NCBI GenBank assembly: GCA_938049075.1
Contig: CALICZ010000107.1
Coordinates: 1-5,264 of the forward strand
DNA length: 5,264 nucleotides
Reading direction: 5' to 3'
Source of the DNA: an uncultured Candidatus Saccharibacteria bacterium
Lineage (GTDB): Bacteria; Patescibacteriota; Saccharimonadia; Saccharimonadales; Saccharimonadaceae
Positions 1 to 5,076 of this stretch are shown piece by piece (position 1 is the first letter of the stretch; each line of letters starts with the position of its first letter). A program made the position numbers and the translations under genes. The notes beneath the pieces were generated by a model. The model worked only from the letters and a program-made list of their open reading frames with translations, made no database searches and was not told where the DNA came from.

Positions 1-404
1 GACAAGGCGACGAGCCGCAGACAGTACAGATAGTACGGCAAGGCGAGGCAACACTGTGCTGGTTTTTGTTAATTCACTATAAAAATGCTACTGCGTTGGT
101 TGGCTTTGCCGTATGTGTATATGGCAGGCTCATACCTCGCCATTAACTAGCAAATACACACAGCAACAATGCACATAAAAAACATGCTGCTTTCAAAAAA
201 TATAGTAGAGGGCATGTTGCTTGCTGGGCGATGCGTTTGCCATTCAAAGCACACAAGAATGAACTGCCGCAGATAATGTTCAGAATCTGCACGAATAGTG
301 TTCTACCGATCGAGCATAGTTTCTCGTCTATACACATAATAAACATGCAGCGGCAGAATTCTTGTGCAAGATATATGTAGATGTACTGCGCTGGCCTTTC
401 TTGC
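1..404. other. Region without a supported gene; contains inverted repeats
   Basis: I see no convincing gene here. The + strand frame beginning at base 3 stays open to a TAA at 144-146 and could be the tail of a gene entering from the left. It has no recognisable motif and its second half reads poorly. The minus-strand frame across 143-346 is hydrophobic near its end but has no ribosome binding site. Two inverted repeats are visible. Arms 34-44 and 103-113 form 11 pairs including one G-T. Arms 253-270 and 350-365 form 7 plus 8 pairs around a small internal loop. A shorter pair, AACATGC at 181-187 and GCATGTT at 212-218, lies between them. No T-run follows any of these on the + strand, so they do not look like terminators. 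Confidence 0.5.
250..368. repeat. Imperfect long-range inverted repeat
   Basis: ACAAGAAT (253-260) can pair with ATTCTTGT (358-365), and CTGCCGC (264-270) with GCGGCAG (350-356). That gives 15 Watson-Crick pairs interrupted by a 3-versus-1 internal loop, enclosing about 79 nt. The enclosed stretch has its own short hairpin of the CGAG/CTCG type near 311-327. It ends about 40 bases before the tag promoter. It could be the stem of an unannotated small RNA or a vestige of a mobile sequence; the sequence does not decide. Confidence 0.4.
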
Positions 405-410
405 TATACT
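402..410 (+). promoter_or_regulatory. Extended -10 promoter of tag, predicted leaderless start
   Basis: TGC at 402-404 followed by TATACT at 405-410 makes an extended -10 element (TGnTATAAT type). With the last hexamer base at -7, the start point falls on 417, the A of the tag ATG. No SD-like purine run lies between the -10 and the ATG, which fits a leaderless mRNA. A second hexamer, a perfect TATAAT, overlaps at 410-415 but would start transcription inside the gene. The -35 region (about 382-387) is poor, which the extended -10 could compensate for. Confidence 0.55.
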
Positions 411-416
411 ATAATT

Positions 417-998
417 ATGAACCGTTGCTCCTGGGCTGAATCTGGCGATAACGAGCGCACCTACCACGACACTGAGTGGGGTGTGCCGCTATATGATGAT
501 CAGAAATTATTTGAACTGCTCTGCCTGGAGGGTATGCAGGCTGGCCTGAGCTGGAGTACGATTCTGGCTAAGCGAGCGGGTTACCAGCAGGCGTTTCATC
601 AGTTTGCAATTGCGCGTGTGGCAGCTATGACGGATGCAGAGCTGGAGGCGCTTACTCACGACACGCGCATTGTTCGTAACCGGCGCAAAATTTATGCGGT
701 GCGCACCAATGCCCAGGCGGCGCTGCAGGCTATTCACCAGCACGGCAGCTTGCAGACGTACTTATGGAGTCTAGCGGGTGGTGAGCCAGTGCAACATCAC
801 TGGCAGAGTGCAAGTGATGTGCCTGCCGATACGGTTACGTCCCGGGTAATGAGCGCGCAACTCAAACGGGACGGCTTTGCTTTCGTCGGCCCAACGACGT
901 GCTACGCCTTTATGCAGGCCGCCGGCATGGTGAACGACCATGTGGTGGAGTGCTTTCGCTATAGGGAGTGCGCGGCGCTGGGTGCTCATATAGAGTAA
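417..998 (+). CDS. tag: DNA-3-methyladenine glycosylase I
   Basis: This base-excision repair enzyme removes 3-methyladenine from alkylated DNA, leaving an abasic site. It belongs to the HhH-GPD-related Tag family and is cytoplasmic. From the ATG at 417 the protein is 193 aa, close to E. coli Tag (187 aa as I recall it). The four zinc ligands known from E. coli fall at the same numbers: Cys4, His17, His175 and Cys179 (HVVEC near the end). The pocket residues Glu38 and Trp46 lie in the conserved stretch LEGMQAGLSW. The GFxFVGxTxCYxFMQAxGxVNDH signature precedes the last two ligands. The agreement in numbering argues for 417 over an in-frame ATG at 381, which would add 12 residues and lie upstream of the likely start point. 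The gene appears monocistronic: its own promoter precedes it and a terminator follows. Confidence 0.96.
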   Translation: MNRCSWAESGDNERTYHDTEWGVPLYDDQKLFELLCLEGMQAGLSWSTILAKRAGYQQAFHQFAIARVAAMTDAELEALTHDTRIVRNRRKIYAVRTNAQAALQAIHQHGSLQTYLWSLAGGEPVQHHWQSASDVPADTVTSRVMSAQLKRDGFAFVGPTTCYAFMQAAGMVNDHVVECFRYRECAALGAHIE

Positions 999-1043
999 TG
1001 AAAGTGATGCGCCTCGGTGTGCTGTGTTATTGCAAAGCTCGGT

Positions 1044-1081
1044 AGCACCAGCATGTAATAATGCGGTCGCTGGGTGCTTTT
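1044..1081 (+). terminator. Intrinsic terminator after tag
   Basis: AGCACCA (1044-1050) pairs with TGGGTGCT (1071-1078) with one bulged G, capped by an inner GCAT/ATGC stem (1051-1054, 1061-1064). A run of four T follows at 1078-1081. It lies 46 bases after the tag stop. The T-run is shared with the -35 box of the next promoter, so the two transcription units are packed end to end. The short T-run makes it a moderate rather than strong terminator. Confidence 0.6.
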
Positions 1082-1106
1082 CAATCGGGCGGGCCTTGGG
1101 TATAAT
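1078..1106 (+). promoter_or_regulatory. Promoter of the leader and hydrolase operon
   Basis: TTTTCA at 1078-1083 (4 of 6 matches to TTGACA) is followed after 17 bases by a perfect TATAAT at 1101-1106. Transcription is predicted to start near 1113. I see no better promoter between here and the first operon gene. The -10 sits in the loop of a dyad, listed separately, so it might be covered by a regulator or alternatively lie inside a second terminator hairpin. Confidence 0.65.
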
Positions 1107-1124
1107 AGACCCAGAGGCATTTTT
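1093..1124 (+). repeat. Inverted repeat around the -10 box, followed by T-run
   Basis: GCCTTGGGT (1093-1101) pairs with ACCCAGAGGC (1109-1118): nine pairs with one bulged G and a 7-base loop that contains most of TATAAT. It is followed by ATTTTT (1119-1124). Two readings fit. It may be an operator dyad over the -10 of the operon promoter. It may instead be a second, back-up terminator for tag, because stem plus T-run is the classic layout. The sequence alone cannot separate them. Confidence 0.4.
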
Positions 1125-1291
1125 GCGTAGCTTATGGTGCGCAAAATGAGTGGCCATCACCCACGAAGCCTGCGGGAAGAAATTGGTTTGTTATTTTCAT
1201 AAAGAGTTGTGAATCTAAGTAGCCAAGAATAGACCCCGCCGCGCATGCTGCGACAAGGCAATAATCAAGTGCTGAAAGAACCAGACGGCGC

Positions 1292-1320
1292 GCCCCGGCC
1301 TATGTGCATAGCCGCGGGGC
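1292..1320 (+). other. GC-rich hairpin in the leader (candidate Stem III)
   Basis: GCCCCG (1292-1297) pairs with CGGGGC (1315-1320). Inside, GC and TAT pair with ATA and GC around a GTGC tetraloop, with one bulged C on the 5' side and two unpaired bases on the 3' side. It sits 26 bases upstream of the antiterminator. No T-run follows, so it is not a terminator by itself. Confidence 0.55.
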
Positions 1321-1326
1321 TCCGGC

Positions 1327-1408
1327 GAGAATCACTTCTTTTGGAATCGAGATGGTACCGTCCGCGCGAATACCCAGCGGATTCTCGAGGCTAAGAGAGG
1401 TGATTTTT
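1327..1408 (+). other. Long helix enclosing the antiterminator, followed by T-run
   Basis: Bases 1330-1344 pair with 1391-1405 over 15 uninterrupted positions, three of them G-T. The helix can extend to 1327/1408 using weaker pairs with the T-run. Inside it, a 2x2 internal loop (AA/GG) leads straight into the antiterminator, so one continuous rod can form. TTTTTA (1404-1409) lies at its base. An alternative 8-bp helix, CGAGAATC (1326-1333) with GATTCTCG (1380-1387), would break both the rod and the antiterminator. This looks like a two-state switch, though I cannot say which state is ON. Confidence 0.5.
1347..1388 (+). promoter_or_regulatory. T-box antiterminator/antisequestrator element
   Basis: In order the element reads: helix A1 5' strand TCGAGA (1347-1352), seven-base bulge TGGTACC (1353-1359), helix A2 5' strand GTCCGC (1360-1365), an 11-base loop, A2 3' strand GCGGAT (1377-1382), A1 3' strand TCTCGA (1383-1388). 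Both helices have six pairs, with one G-T in A2. This is the exact topology of known T-box antiterminators, in which UGGN of the bulge binds the NCCA end of uncharged tRNA. UGGU would match a tRNA with discriminator A. The flanks differ from the textbook AGGG and GCG, which are replaced by GAGA and GTC, but pairing is preserved. Confidence 0.7.
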
Positions 1409-1427
1409 AATTATATAAGGAGTAGCC

Positions 1428-1496
1428 ATGCCATTGCCAGCCCACAAGTCAGCCTTGCAGCACGCCACTGCGGAATGCACGCGGCAGGTTGCGTAG
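1428..1496 (+). CDS. Possible 22-residue leader peptide
   Basis: ATG at 1428 is preceded by AAGGAG (1417-1422) with a 5-base spacer, one of the best ribosome binding sites in the window. It opens a 22-codon frame ending in TAG at 1494-1496. The peptide is rich in Ala with two His and no hydrophobic segment, and I recognise no family. It starts 20 bases after the end of the long leader helix and stops 18 bases before the first operon gene. It could be a leader peptide that couples the regulated site to the operon, or the remnant of a gene once controlled by the leader. Chance is possible given its size. Confidence 0.4.
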   Translation: MPLPAHKSALQHATAECTRQVA

Positions 1497-1514
1497 AGCT
1501 ATGAAGGAAAGAGG

Positions 1515-2057
1515 ATGAGCACTATACCGCAAAATAATCGTGTGACGAGCTTTGCAATCGATCGGGAGTATGATTACATTATGTATGATACGACTGACAG
1601 GATTCGCGCCATGAATTTTCCGCGGGAGATTGCGGGATTGCTTCTAAAGACTGATGAATTTCATCTGTCACTGGTTGAGGTACTTGGTGAGTATGGGGTG
1701 GACGAGGCTGGCTATGAGCAGCTCGAGCGACTCTCGCGCACGGCTGGTGCAGCGATGACGACAAAGCCAGAATTGACAGGTGAGTTCTGTAGATTGGTCG
1801 ATAATGCAAAGGGTCGCGAAACAATTATTGCACTTGCCCAGTGGAGCGAGCTTGAAGCGTGGCGTGATGCAATTCGTGAACTGATACCTCAGGCAGAGTT
1901 CATTATTCCACATGTCACGTTATATACCAACCATAATGGCGCAATTGGCTATAGCGACAGAGATGTGTATCGAGCCCAGCCGCTTGATGCAGCAATAAAA
2001 GCAACGCTCTACTCTGTATACCAAAAGCGAAAAGAAGTGGAGCACAACCATGTATGA
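1515..2057 (+). CDS. 2H phosphoesterase-like protein (LigT / 2'-5' RNA ligase superfamily)
   Basis: The 180-aa protein carries two His-x-Ser/Thr motifs, HLS at residues 50-52 (FHLSLVEV) and HVT at 133-135 (PHVTLYT), about 80 residues apart. This pair defines the 2H phosphoesterase superfamily, whose members hydrolyse or form 2'-5' or 2',3'-cyclic phosphoester bonds in RNA ends or small nucleotides. Overall length and the beta-strand character around each motif fit. The exact substrate cannot be read from the sequence, and similarity outside the motifs was not recognised, so the family call is good rather than certain. No signal peptide or membrane segment is seen, so it should be cytoplasmic. 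The only possible start is ATG 1515, six bases after AAGGA (1504-1508); an in-frame TAG at 1494 blocks extension. Its last eight bases overlap the next gene, which implies coupling. Confidence 0.72.
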   Translation: MSTIPQNNRVTSFAIDREYDYIMYDTTDRIRAMNFPREIAGLLLKTDEFHLSLVEVLGEYGVDEAGYEQLERLSRTAGAAMTTKPELTGEFCRLVDNAKGRETIIALAQWSELEAWRDAIRELIPQAEFIIPHVTLYTNHNGAIGYSDRDVYRAQPLDAAIKATLYSVYQKRKEVEHNHV

Positions 2058-2622
2058 ATCTTGGCAGCGGCCACATACACACGAGAAAGCACTTGCCTGT
2101 ATTGCAGTAGCTCTGCCAGGCAGCGAGCAGTTTGCGTTACTCAAGCAAGATATGGGTATTTCTGATCGCTATGAAGCAACGCTTACAGAGCTGGCTATGC
2201 AGGGCAAGGCGGTGGTGTTTGCTGCAGTGGAGGACGGCCGTTATGTGGGACGGGTGACACTGCGGCATGATTGGACCGAGCGACCTGAGATTGATGAGCC
2301 GTCAGTGAGGATTGAAGATGAGTACTCTGACTTGCCGCAGATTAATGCACTTGAGGTGGCAGAGCAGTATCGTGGTCGTGGTATTACCTCGCAGTTACTC
2401 GCTGCAGCGGAGAACGAAGCGTGTCAGCAGGGGTTTGACCGAGTTGGCCTGGCGGTGGATGTTACCAACAAAATGGCGATGGGTATCTACGAGAAGCGTG
2501 GCTATATGTATCGATTAGTGGCAGACAAGCCAACCTTCACCAGTATATACCACCGGACAGATGGCACTGACGAGGCTGGCGAGTACTACTTAATGACAAA
2601 GCAAGTGCGAGGTAAGGGGTGA
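2050..2622 (+). CDS. GNAT-family N-acetyltransferase
   Basis: The 190-aa protein should transfer an acetyl group from acetyl-CoA to an amine on a small molecule or protein. The acetyl-CoA pyrophosphate loop Q/R-x-x-G-x-G is seen as Q106-Y-R-G109-R-G111, following the beta-4 strand INALEVAEQY. Motif B follows as a strand (RVGLAVDVTN, 131-140) and helix ending in YEKRGY (147-152), where Tyr147 is in the usual general-acid position. Residues 54-71 are the typical earlier strands. The acceptor substrate is not evident. The start at ATG 2050 has GGAG (2039-2042) with a 7-base spacer and overlaps the preceding gene by eight bases. The stop shares one base with the next start (TGATG). Its place among hydrolases suggests small-molecule modification, but ribosomal-protein or antibiotic acetylation cannot be excluded. 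Confidence 0.88.
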   Translation: MYESWQRPHTHEKALACIAVALPGSEQFALLKQDMGISDRYEATLTELAMQGKAVVFAAVEDGRYVGRVTLRHDWTERPEIDEPSVRIEDEYSDLPQINALEVAEQYRGRGITSQLLAAAENEACQQGFDRVGLAVDVTNKMAMGIYEKRGYMYRLVADKPTFTSIYHRTDGTDEAGEYYLMTKQVRGKG

Positions 2623-3251
2623 TGCAACCTGGGCGAATCCTTATCTATGGTGACTCGAACGTCTGGGGCGACAAGGGCTTTGGCGAGAATGGTGCTCTGT
2701 TGGGGCGCTATGCTACCGAGCAGCAATGGCCGAATATCCTCCAGCGATTGCTCGGTGATGAGTATGACATTATTCAAGCAGGGCTGTGTGGACGGACAGC
2801 AGGGGAGTATGCAGAGCAAGCACCATATCTTGGTGGCAAGATTGGTTACGAAATAGCACTGCGAGAGGCTAGCCCGGTGGAGGGAGTGATTATTGCGCTT
2901 GGCGTGAATGATGCATCTCATAAGAGAGTCCCAGATGAGCAAATTGTGGCTGATTTACAGTGGTATAGTACCTACACGCGGGCCTATGCAGCTGATAGCG
3001 AGAATGATATGGCTAGTAGTGGCAGCGTGTGGTATATTGCGCCTGCTATTGCGCCAGTTCAGCGCTATAAGCTACTTGCTAGTAAGCTACATTGCATCAA
3101 CGAAAAGCTATGTACTGCTCACACAACCATTAGTAATCCGCTTGATGACAATGATGACTATGCGCCTGATGGTATCCATTTCTCGCTGCAAGGGCATAGG
3201 CGAATGGCGCAGGGAGTGTACAAGGCTATAAAGGAGGGTGTAACGAGATGA
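2622..3251 (+). CDS. SGNH/GDSL-family hydrolase (arylesterase / thioesterase-like)
   Basis: From ATG 2622 the protein is 209 aa and carries all four SGNH blocks: GDSN with catalytic Ser12 (block I, GDSNVWG), Gly57 in LCGRT (block II), Asn96 in GVND (block III) and Asp183-x-x-His186 in DGIHF (block V). The GDSNVWG plus GLCGRT combination resembles the cytoplasmic arylesterase/acyl-CoA thioesterase branch, where GDSNTWG and GLNGRT are typical. The absence of a signal peptide agrees with a cytoplasmic place. It should cleave an acyl ester or thioester of unknown identity. A GTG at 2619 is in frame just before the ATG; I prefer the ATG, which lies 9 bases after GAGG (2609-2612) and overlaps the GNAT stop by one base. 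The stop overlaps the Nudix start by four bases (ATGA). Confidence 0.88.
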   Translation: MQPGRILIYGDSNVWGDKGFGENGALLGRYATEQQWPNILQRLLGDEYDIIQAGLCGRTAGEYAEQAPYLGGKIGYEIALREASPVEGVIIALGVNDASHKRVPDEQIVADLQWYSTYTRAYAADSENDMASSGSVWYIAPAIAPVQRYKLLASKLHCINEKLCTAHTTISNPLDDNDDYAPDGIHFSLQGHRRMAQGVYKAIKEGVTR

Positions 3252-3718
3252 ATCGACAGTATATAGCAGAGCAATCACCGCAGGTACGTGTTGGCGTAGG
3301 TGTCTTTATCTTGCGTGATGGGAAGTTCTTGATGCAGCAACGACAGGGGTCGCATGGTGCTGATACGTGGAGTGTCCCTGGTGGCCATATCGAATATGGC
3401 GAAACGCCTGAGGAGGCAGCGATCCGTGAAGTACGCGAAGAGACAGGCTGTGAAATTGCTAACGTGCGCTTTGCTGCTGTCACGAATGATATCTTTGCTG
3501 ATGACCACAAGCACTATGTGACGTGGTGGCTGACGAGCGATTGGCAGTGTGGCGAACCTTCTATTACCGAACCAGATAAATGTAAAGAACAGCGCTGGGT
3601 AGGCTTTGACACACTGCCACAACCTCTGTTCTTGCCCTGGCAGCAGTTGCAGCACAGCGAATTTATAACGCAGATTCGACACGCAGTATCACAAAGTAAG
3701 CAAGGAGGAAGCGTATGA
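3248..3718 (+). CDS. Nudix hydrolase, NUDT15/MTH2-like
   Basis: The 156-aa protein should hydrolyse a nucleoside diphosphate linked to another group, typically an unwanted (d)NTP such as an oxidised one, to the monophosphate with metal ions. The Nudix box G-x5-E-x7-R-E-U-x-E-E-x-G-U is present from Gly46 to Cys68: Gly46, Glu52, Arg60-Glu61, Glu64-Glu65 and Gly67. Only the last hydrophobic position is unusual (Cys68). The N-terminal strand GVGVFILRDGKFLMQQR and the later TNDIF, KHYVT and LPQPLFLP segments resemble the NUDT15/MTH2 group as I remember it, which favours nucleotide-pool sanitation over ADP-ribose or NADH cleavage. GGAGG (3233-3237) precedes the ATG by ten bases. Four-base ATGA overlaps join it to the genes on both sides. 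Confidence 0.93.
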   Translation: MNRQYIAEQSPQVRVGVGVFILRDGKFLMQQRQGSHGADTWSVPGGHIEYGETPEEAAIREVREETGCEIANVRFAAVTNDIFADDHKHYVTWWLTSDWQCGEPSITEPDKCKEQRWVGFDTLPQPLFLPWQQLQHSEFITQIRHAVSQSKQGGSV

Positions 3719-4263
3719 CAAAAATAACTTATTTCGTCCACGGTACGACGACGGATAATGAAACTGGCAAGGCGACTGGATGGTTGCCTGGTGAATTGTC
3801 AGCAGTGGGGGTTCAGCAAGCGCAGGCGCTGCCAGAGCAAGCGGCTGATACTAGCTTTACTGTGGTATTTTGCTCGGATCTTGGTCGAGCGATCGATTCA
3901 GCCCGGCTTGCCTTTGGTGCGACGCATCAGATTGTTATTGATAAACGGCTGCGCGAAGCAAATTATGGTGATAATAATGGCATGGATGGTGCCTTCAAGG
4001 CCAGCTTACTCCCCTTTGTCGATGCACCATTTCCGCACGGCGAGAGCTACCGCGATGTGGAGGCGCGCATGCGCGACTTTGTGGCGATGCTGCAGCGCGA
4101 CTATGCTGGCCAGCACATTGCTATCGTGGCGCACGAAGCACCGCAGCTTGCGCTAGACGTCATTCTTGATGGCAAGACCTGGCCAGAGGCAATAGCAACC
4201 AATTGGCGCGAAGTTGGCTCATGGCAGCCTGGGTGGGTATATGATACAGAGGTAATAGCATAA
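3715..4263 (+). CDS. Histidine phosphatase superfamily protein, atypical first motif
   Basis: The 182-aa protein has the phosphoglycerate-mutase-like layout. The catalytic His9 lies in the N-terminal motif, a second phosphate-pocket Arg58 in SDLGRA (54-59), the acid Glu81 in RLREANYGD, and the second His140 in IVAHEAPQLALD. The usual motif is R-H-G-x-T, but here it reads FVHGTT, so the Arg that normally binds phosphate beside the nucleophilic His is replaced by Val. The rest of the site is intact. I recall similar YFVHGTTTDNE proteins as a distinct small subfamily, so this is probably a real variant and not an error, and activity is likely though untested. The substrate is unknown. The ATG follows AAGGAGG (3702-3708) by six bases and overlaps the Nudix stop (ATGA). 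Confidence 0.88.
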   Translation: MTKITYFVHGTTTDNETGKATGWLPGELSAVGVQQAQALPEQAADTSFTVVFCSDLGRAIDSARLAFGATHQIVIDKRLREANYGDNNGMDGAFKASLLPFVDAPFPHGESYRDVEARMRDFVAMLQRDYAGQHIAIVAHEAPQLALDVILDGKTWPEAIATNWREVGSWQPGWVYDTEVIA

Positions 4264-4275
4264 GGTACATTACTC

Positions 4276-5076
4276 ATGGAGAAAGATATGACCGATCAAC
4301 AGCAAGAATGGCTTGATTTTGCAAAAAGTGTAGCACACGAAGCGGGCGATATTATGCGAAAATATTTTGGCAAAAAGCCAGACGCTCACCTCAAAGCAGA
4401 CAACACAATTGTGACTATCGCCGATGAGGAAATCAACCAGCTTATTATCCGACGCGTGACAGAGCAGTATCCAACCCACGATATTGATGGAGAAGAAGCG
4501 AGTGACCGCCGTGGCTCGGACTATGTGTGGGTATGTGACCCGATCGACGGCACAGTGCCCTTCGCAATGGAGCTACCGGTATCGGTGTTTTCTTTGGCAT
4601 TAGTGATTGATGGCCAACCGGAAGTCGGTGTGATTTATGCGCCGTTTAGTGACCATTTGTATTGGGCGGTGCGCGGCTATGGTGCCTATCTGAATGATAA
4701 ACAGATTTACGTGAATAAGAAGAGTTTTAGCGGAATGACTGAGATAAATGTAGATTGGTGGCCGAGTGCAGAATGGGATGTTATGCAGGCGATTCATGAT
4801 TTAGCGTACGAGAGGGGTGCATACGTTACAGCGCCAGGAAGCACGACGCATGCAGCAGCCTTAGTGGCGCGTGGTGGATTTGCCGCATCGGTCTTTGCTG
4901 GCACAAAGGGCAAGAATGTTGATGTTGCAGCGGCAAAAGTCATCGTTGAGGAAGCAGGTGGCACAGTGACCGACCTCTTTGGTAGGGAGCAGCGCTACGA
5001 CCAAGACATCTGTGGGACGATCATGAGCAATGGTGTCATTCATGAGGAGATAGTGGAGGCGATGAGGAAACTATGA
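4276..5076 (+). CDS. Inositol monophosphatase-family phosphatase
   Basis: The 266-aa protein is a Mg2+-dependent sugar or polyol phosphate phosphatase of the IMPase/SuhB/HisN/CysQ superfamily. Metal ligands are visible: Glu73 in GEE (72-74), Asp88 and Asp91 in DPIDGT (88-93), and Asp216 in NVDVAA, followed by the family's C-terminal IVEEAGG (223-229). Two details depart from the textbook motifs: Pro replaces the usual Asn two residues after DGT (GTVPF), and Val replaces Trp before Asp216. The motifs do not say whether it acts on inositol, histidinol, 3'-phosphoadenosine or another phosphate. This is the only junction with a gap (12 bases). An alternative start at ATG 4288 has a better ribosome site (GGAG at 4278-4281, six-base spacer) and would shorten the protein by four residues. 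The stop overlaps the next start (ATGA). Confidence 0.92.
   Translation: MEKDMTDQQQEWLDFAKSVAHEAGDIMRKYFGKKPDAHLKADNTIVTIADEEINQLIIRRVTEQYPTHDIDGEEASDRRGSDYVWVCDPIDGTVPFAMELPVSVFSLALVIDGQPEVGVIYAPFSDHLYWAVRGYGAYLNDKQIYVNKKSFSGMTEINVDWWPSAEWDVMQAIHDLAYERGAYVTAPGSTTHAAALVARGGFAASVFAGTKGKNVDVAAAKVIVEEAGGTVTDLFGREQRYDQDICGTIMSNGVIHEEIVEAMRKL

Larger units (their letters stand above)
1113..1408 (+). promoter_or_regulatory. T-box-like 5' leader (tRNA-sensing riboswitch), specifier not identified
   Basis: About 300 nt of transcribed, non-coding sequence precedes the operon, the usual size for a T-box leader. A T-box RNA reads a tRNA anticodon with an upstream specifier loop and the tRNA acceptor end with a downstream antiterminator; uncharged tRNA switches the downstream genes on. 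The 3' end carries a good antiterminator (1347-1388, separate entry). Upstream are hairpins at 1118-1148 (CATTTTTGCG with CGCAAAATG, one bulged T, GGTG in the loop), 1238-1259 and a GC-rich one at 1292-1320, in the position expected of Stem III. I could not fold a convincing Stem I with a specifier loop, so the cognate amino acid is unknown. Without Stem I the assignment rests on the 3' half, and a different structured leader remains possible. Confidence 0.6.

Noticed and set aside
3..146. Possible tail of a + strand gene entering from the left
   Set aside because: Too short to judge; only the first part looks coding and no family is recognised.
143..346. Minus-strand 67-codon frame, hydrophobic and Cys-rich near its end
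   Set aside because: No ribosome binding site, no recognisable motif, and it crosses inverted repeats in a non-coding stretch.
381..416. In-frame ATG at 381 as the start of tag
   Set aside because: It lies upstream of the -10 element, and the extra 12 residues would shift the zinc-ligand numbering away from the family pattern.
507..1160. Minus-strand frames opposite and beyond tag
   Set aside because: Mirror images of the tag coding sequence; no motifs or ribosome sites.
1113..1408. tmRNA, RNase P RNA, 6S RNA, SRP RNA or tRNA in the leader
   Set aside because: None of the conserved core sequences of these RNAs could be found on either strand.
1308..1411. Minus-strand reading of the antiterminator region that looks protein-like (NPLGIRADGTISIPKEV)
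   Set aside because: Only about 34 codons between stops and no ATG; the symmetry of the pairing explains the conservation-like look better. Worth remembering if the T-box reading fails.
1304..1504. 66-codon + strand frame through the leader
   Set aside because: Starts inside the loop of a GC-rich hairpin without a ribosome site and covers the T-box-like structure in a frame with no recognisable domain.
2619..2621. GTG at 2619 as the start of the SGNH hydrolase
   Set aside because: The adjacent ATG at 2622 gives the usual TGATG junction and a better distance from the SD site; it differs by only one residue.
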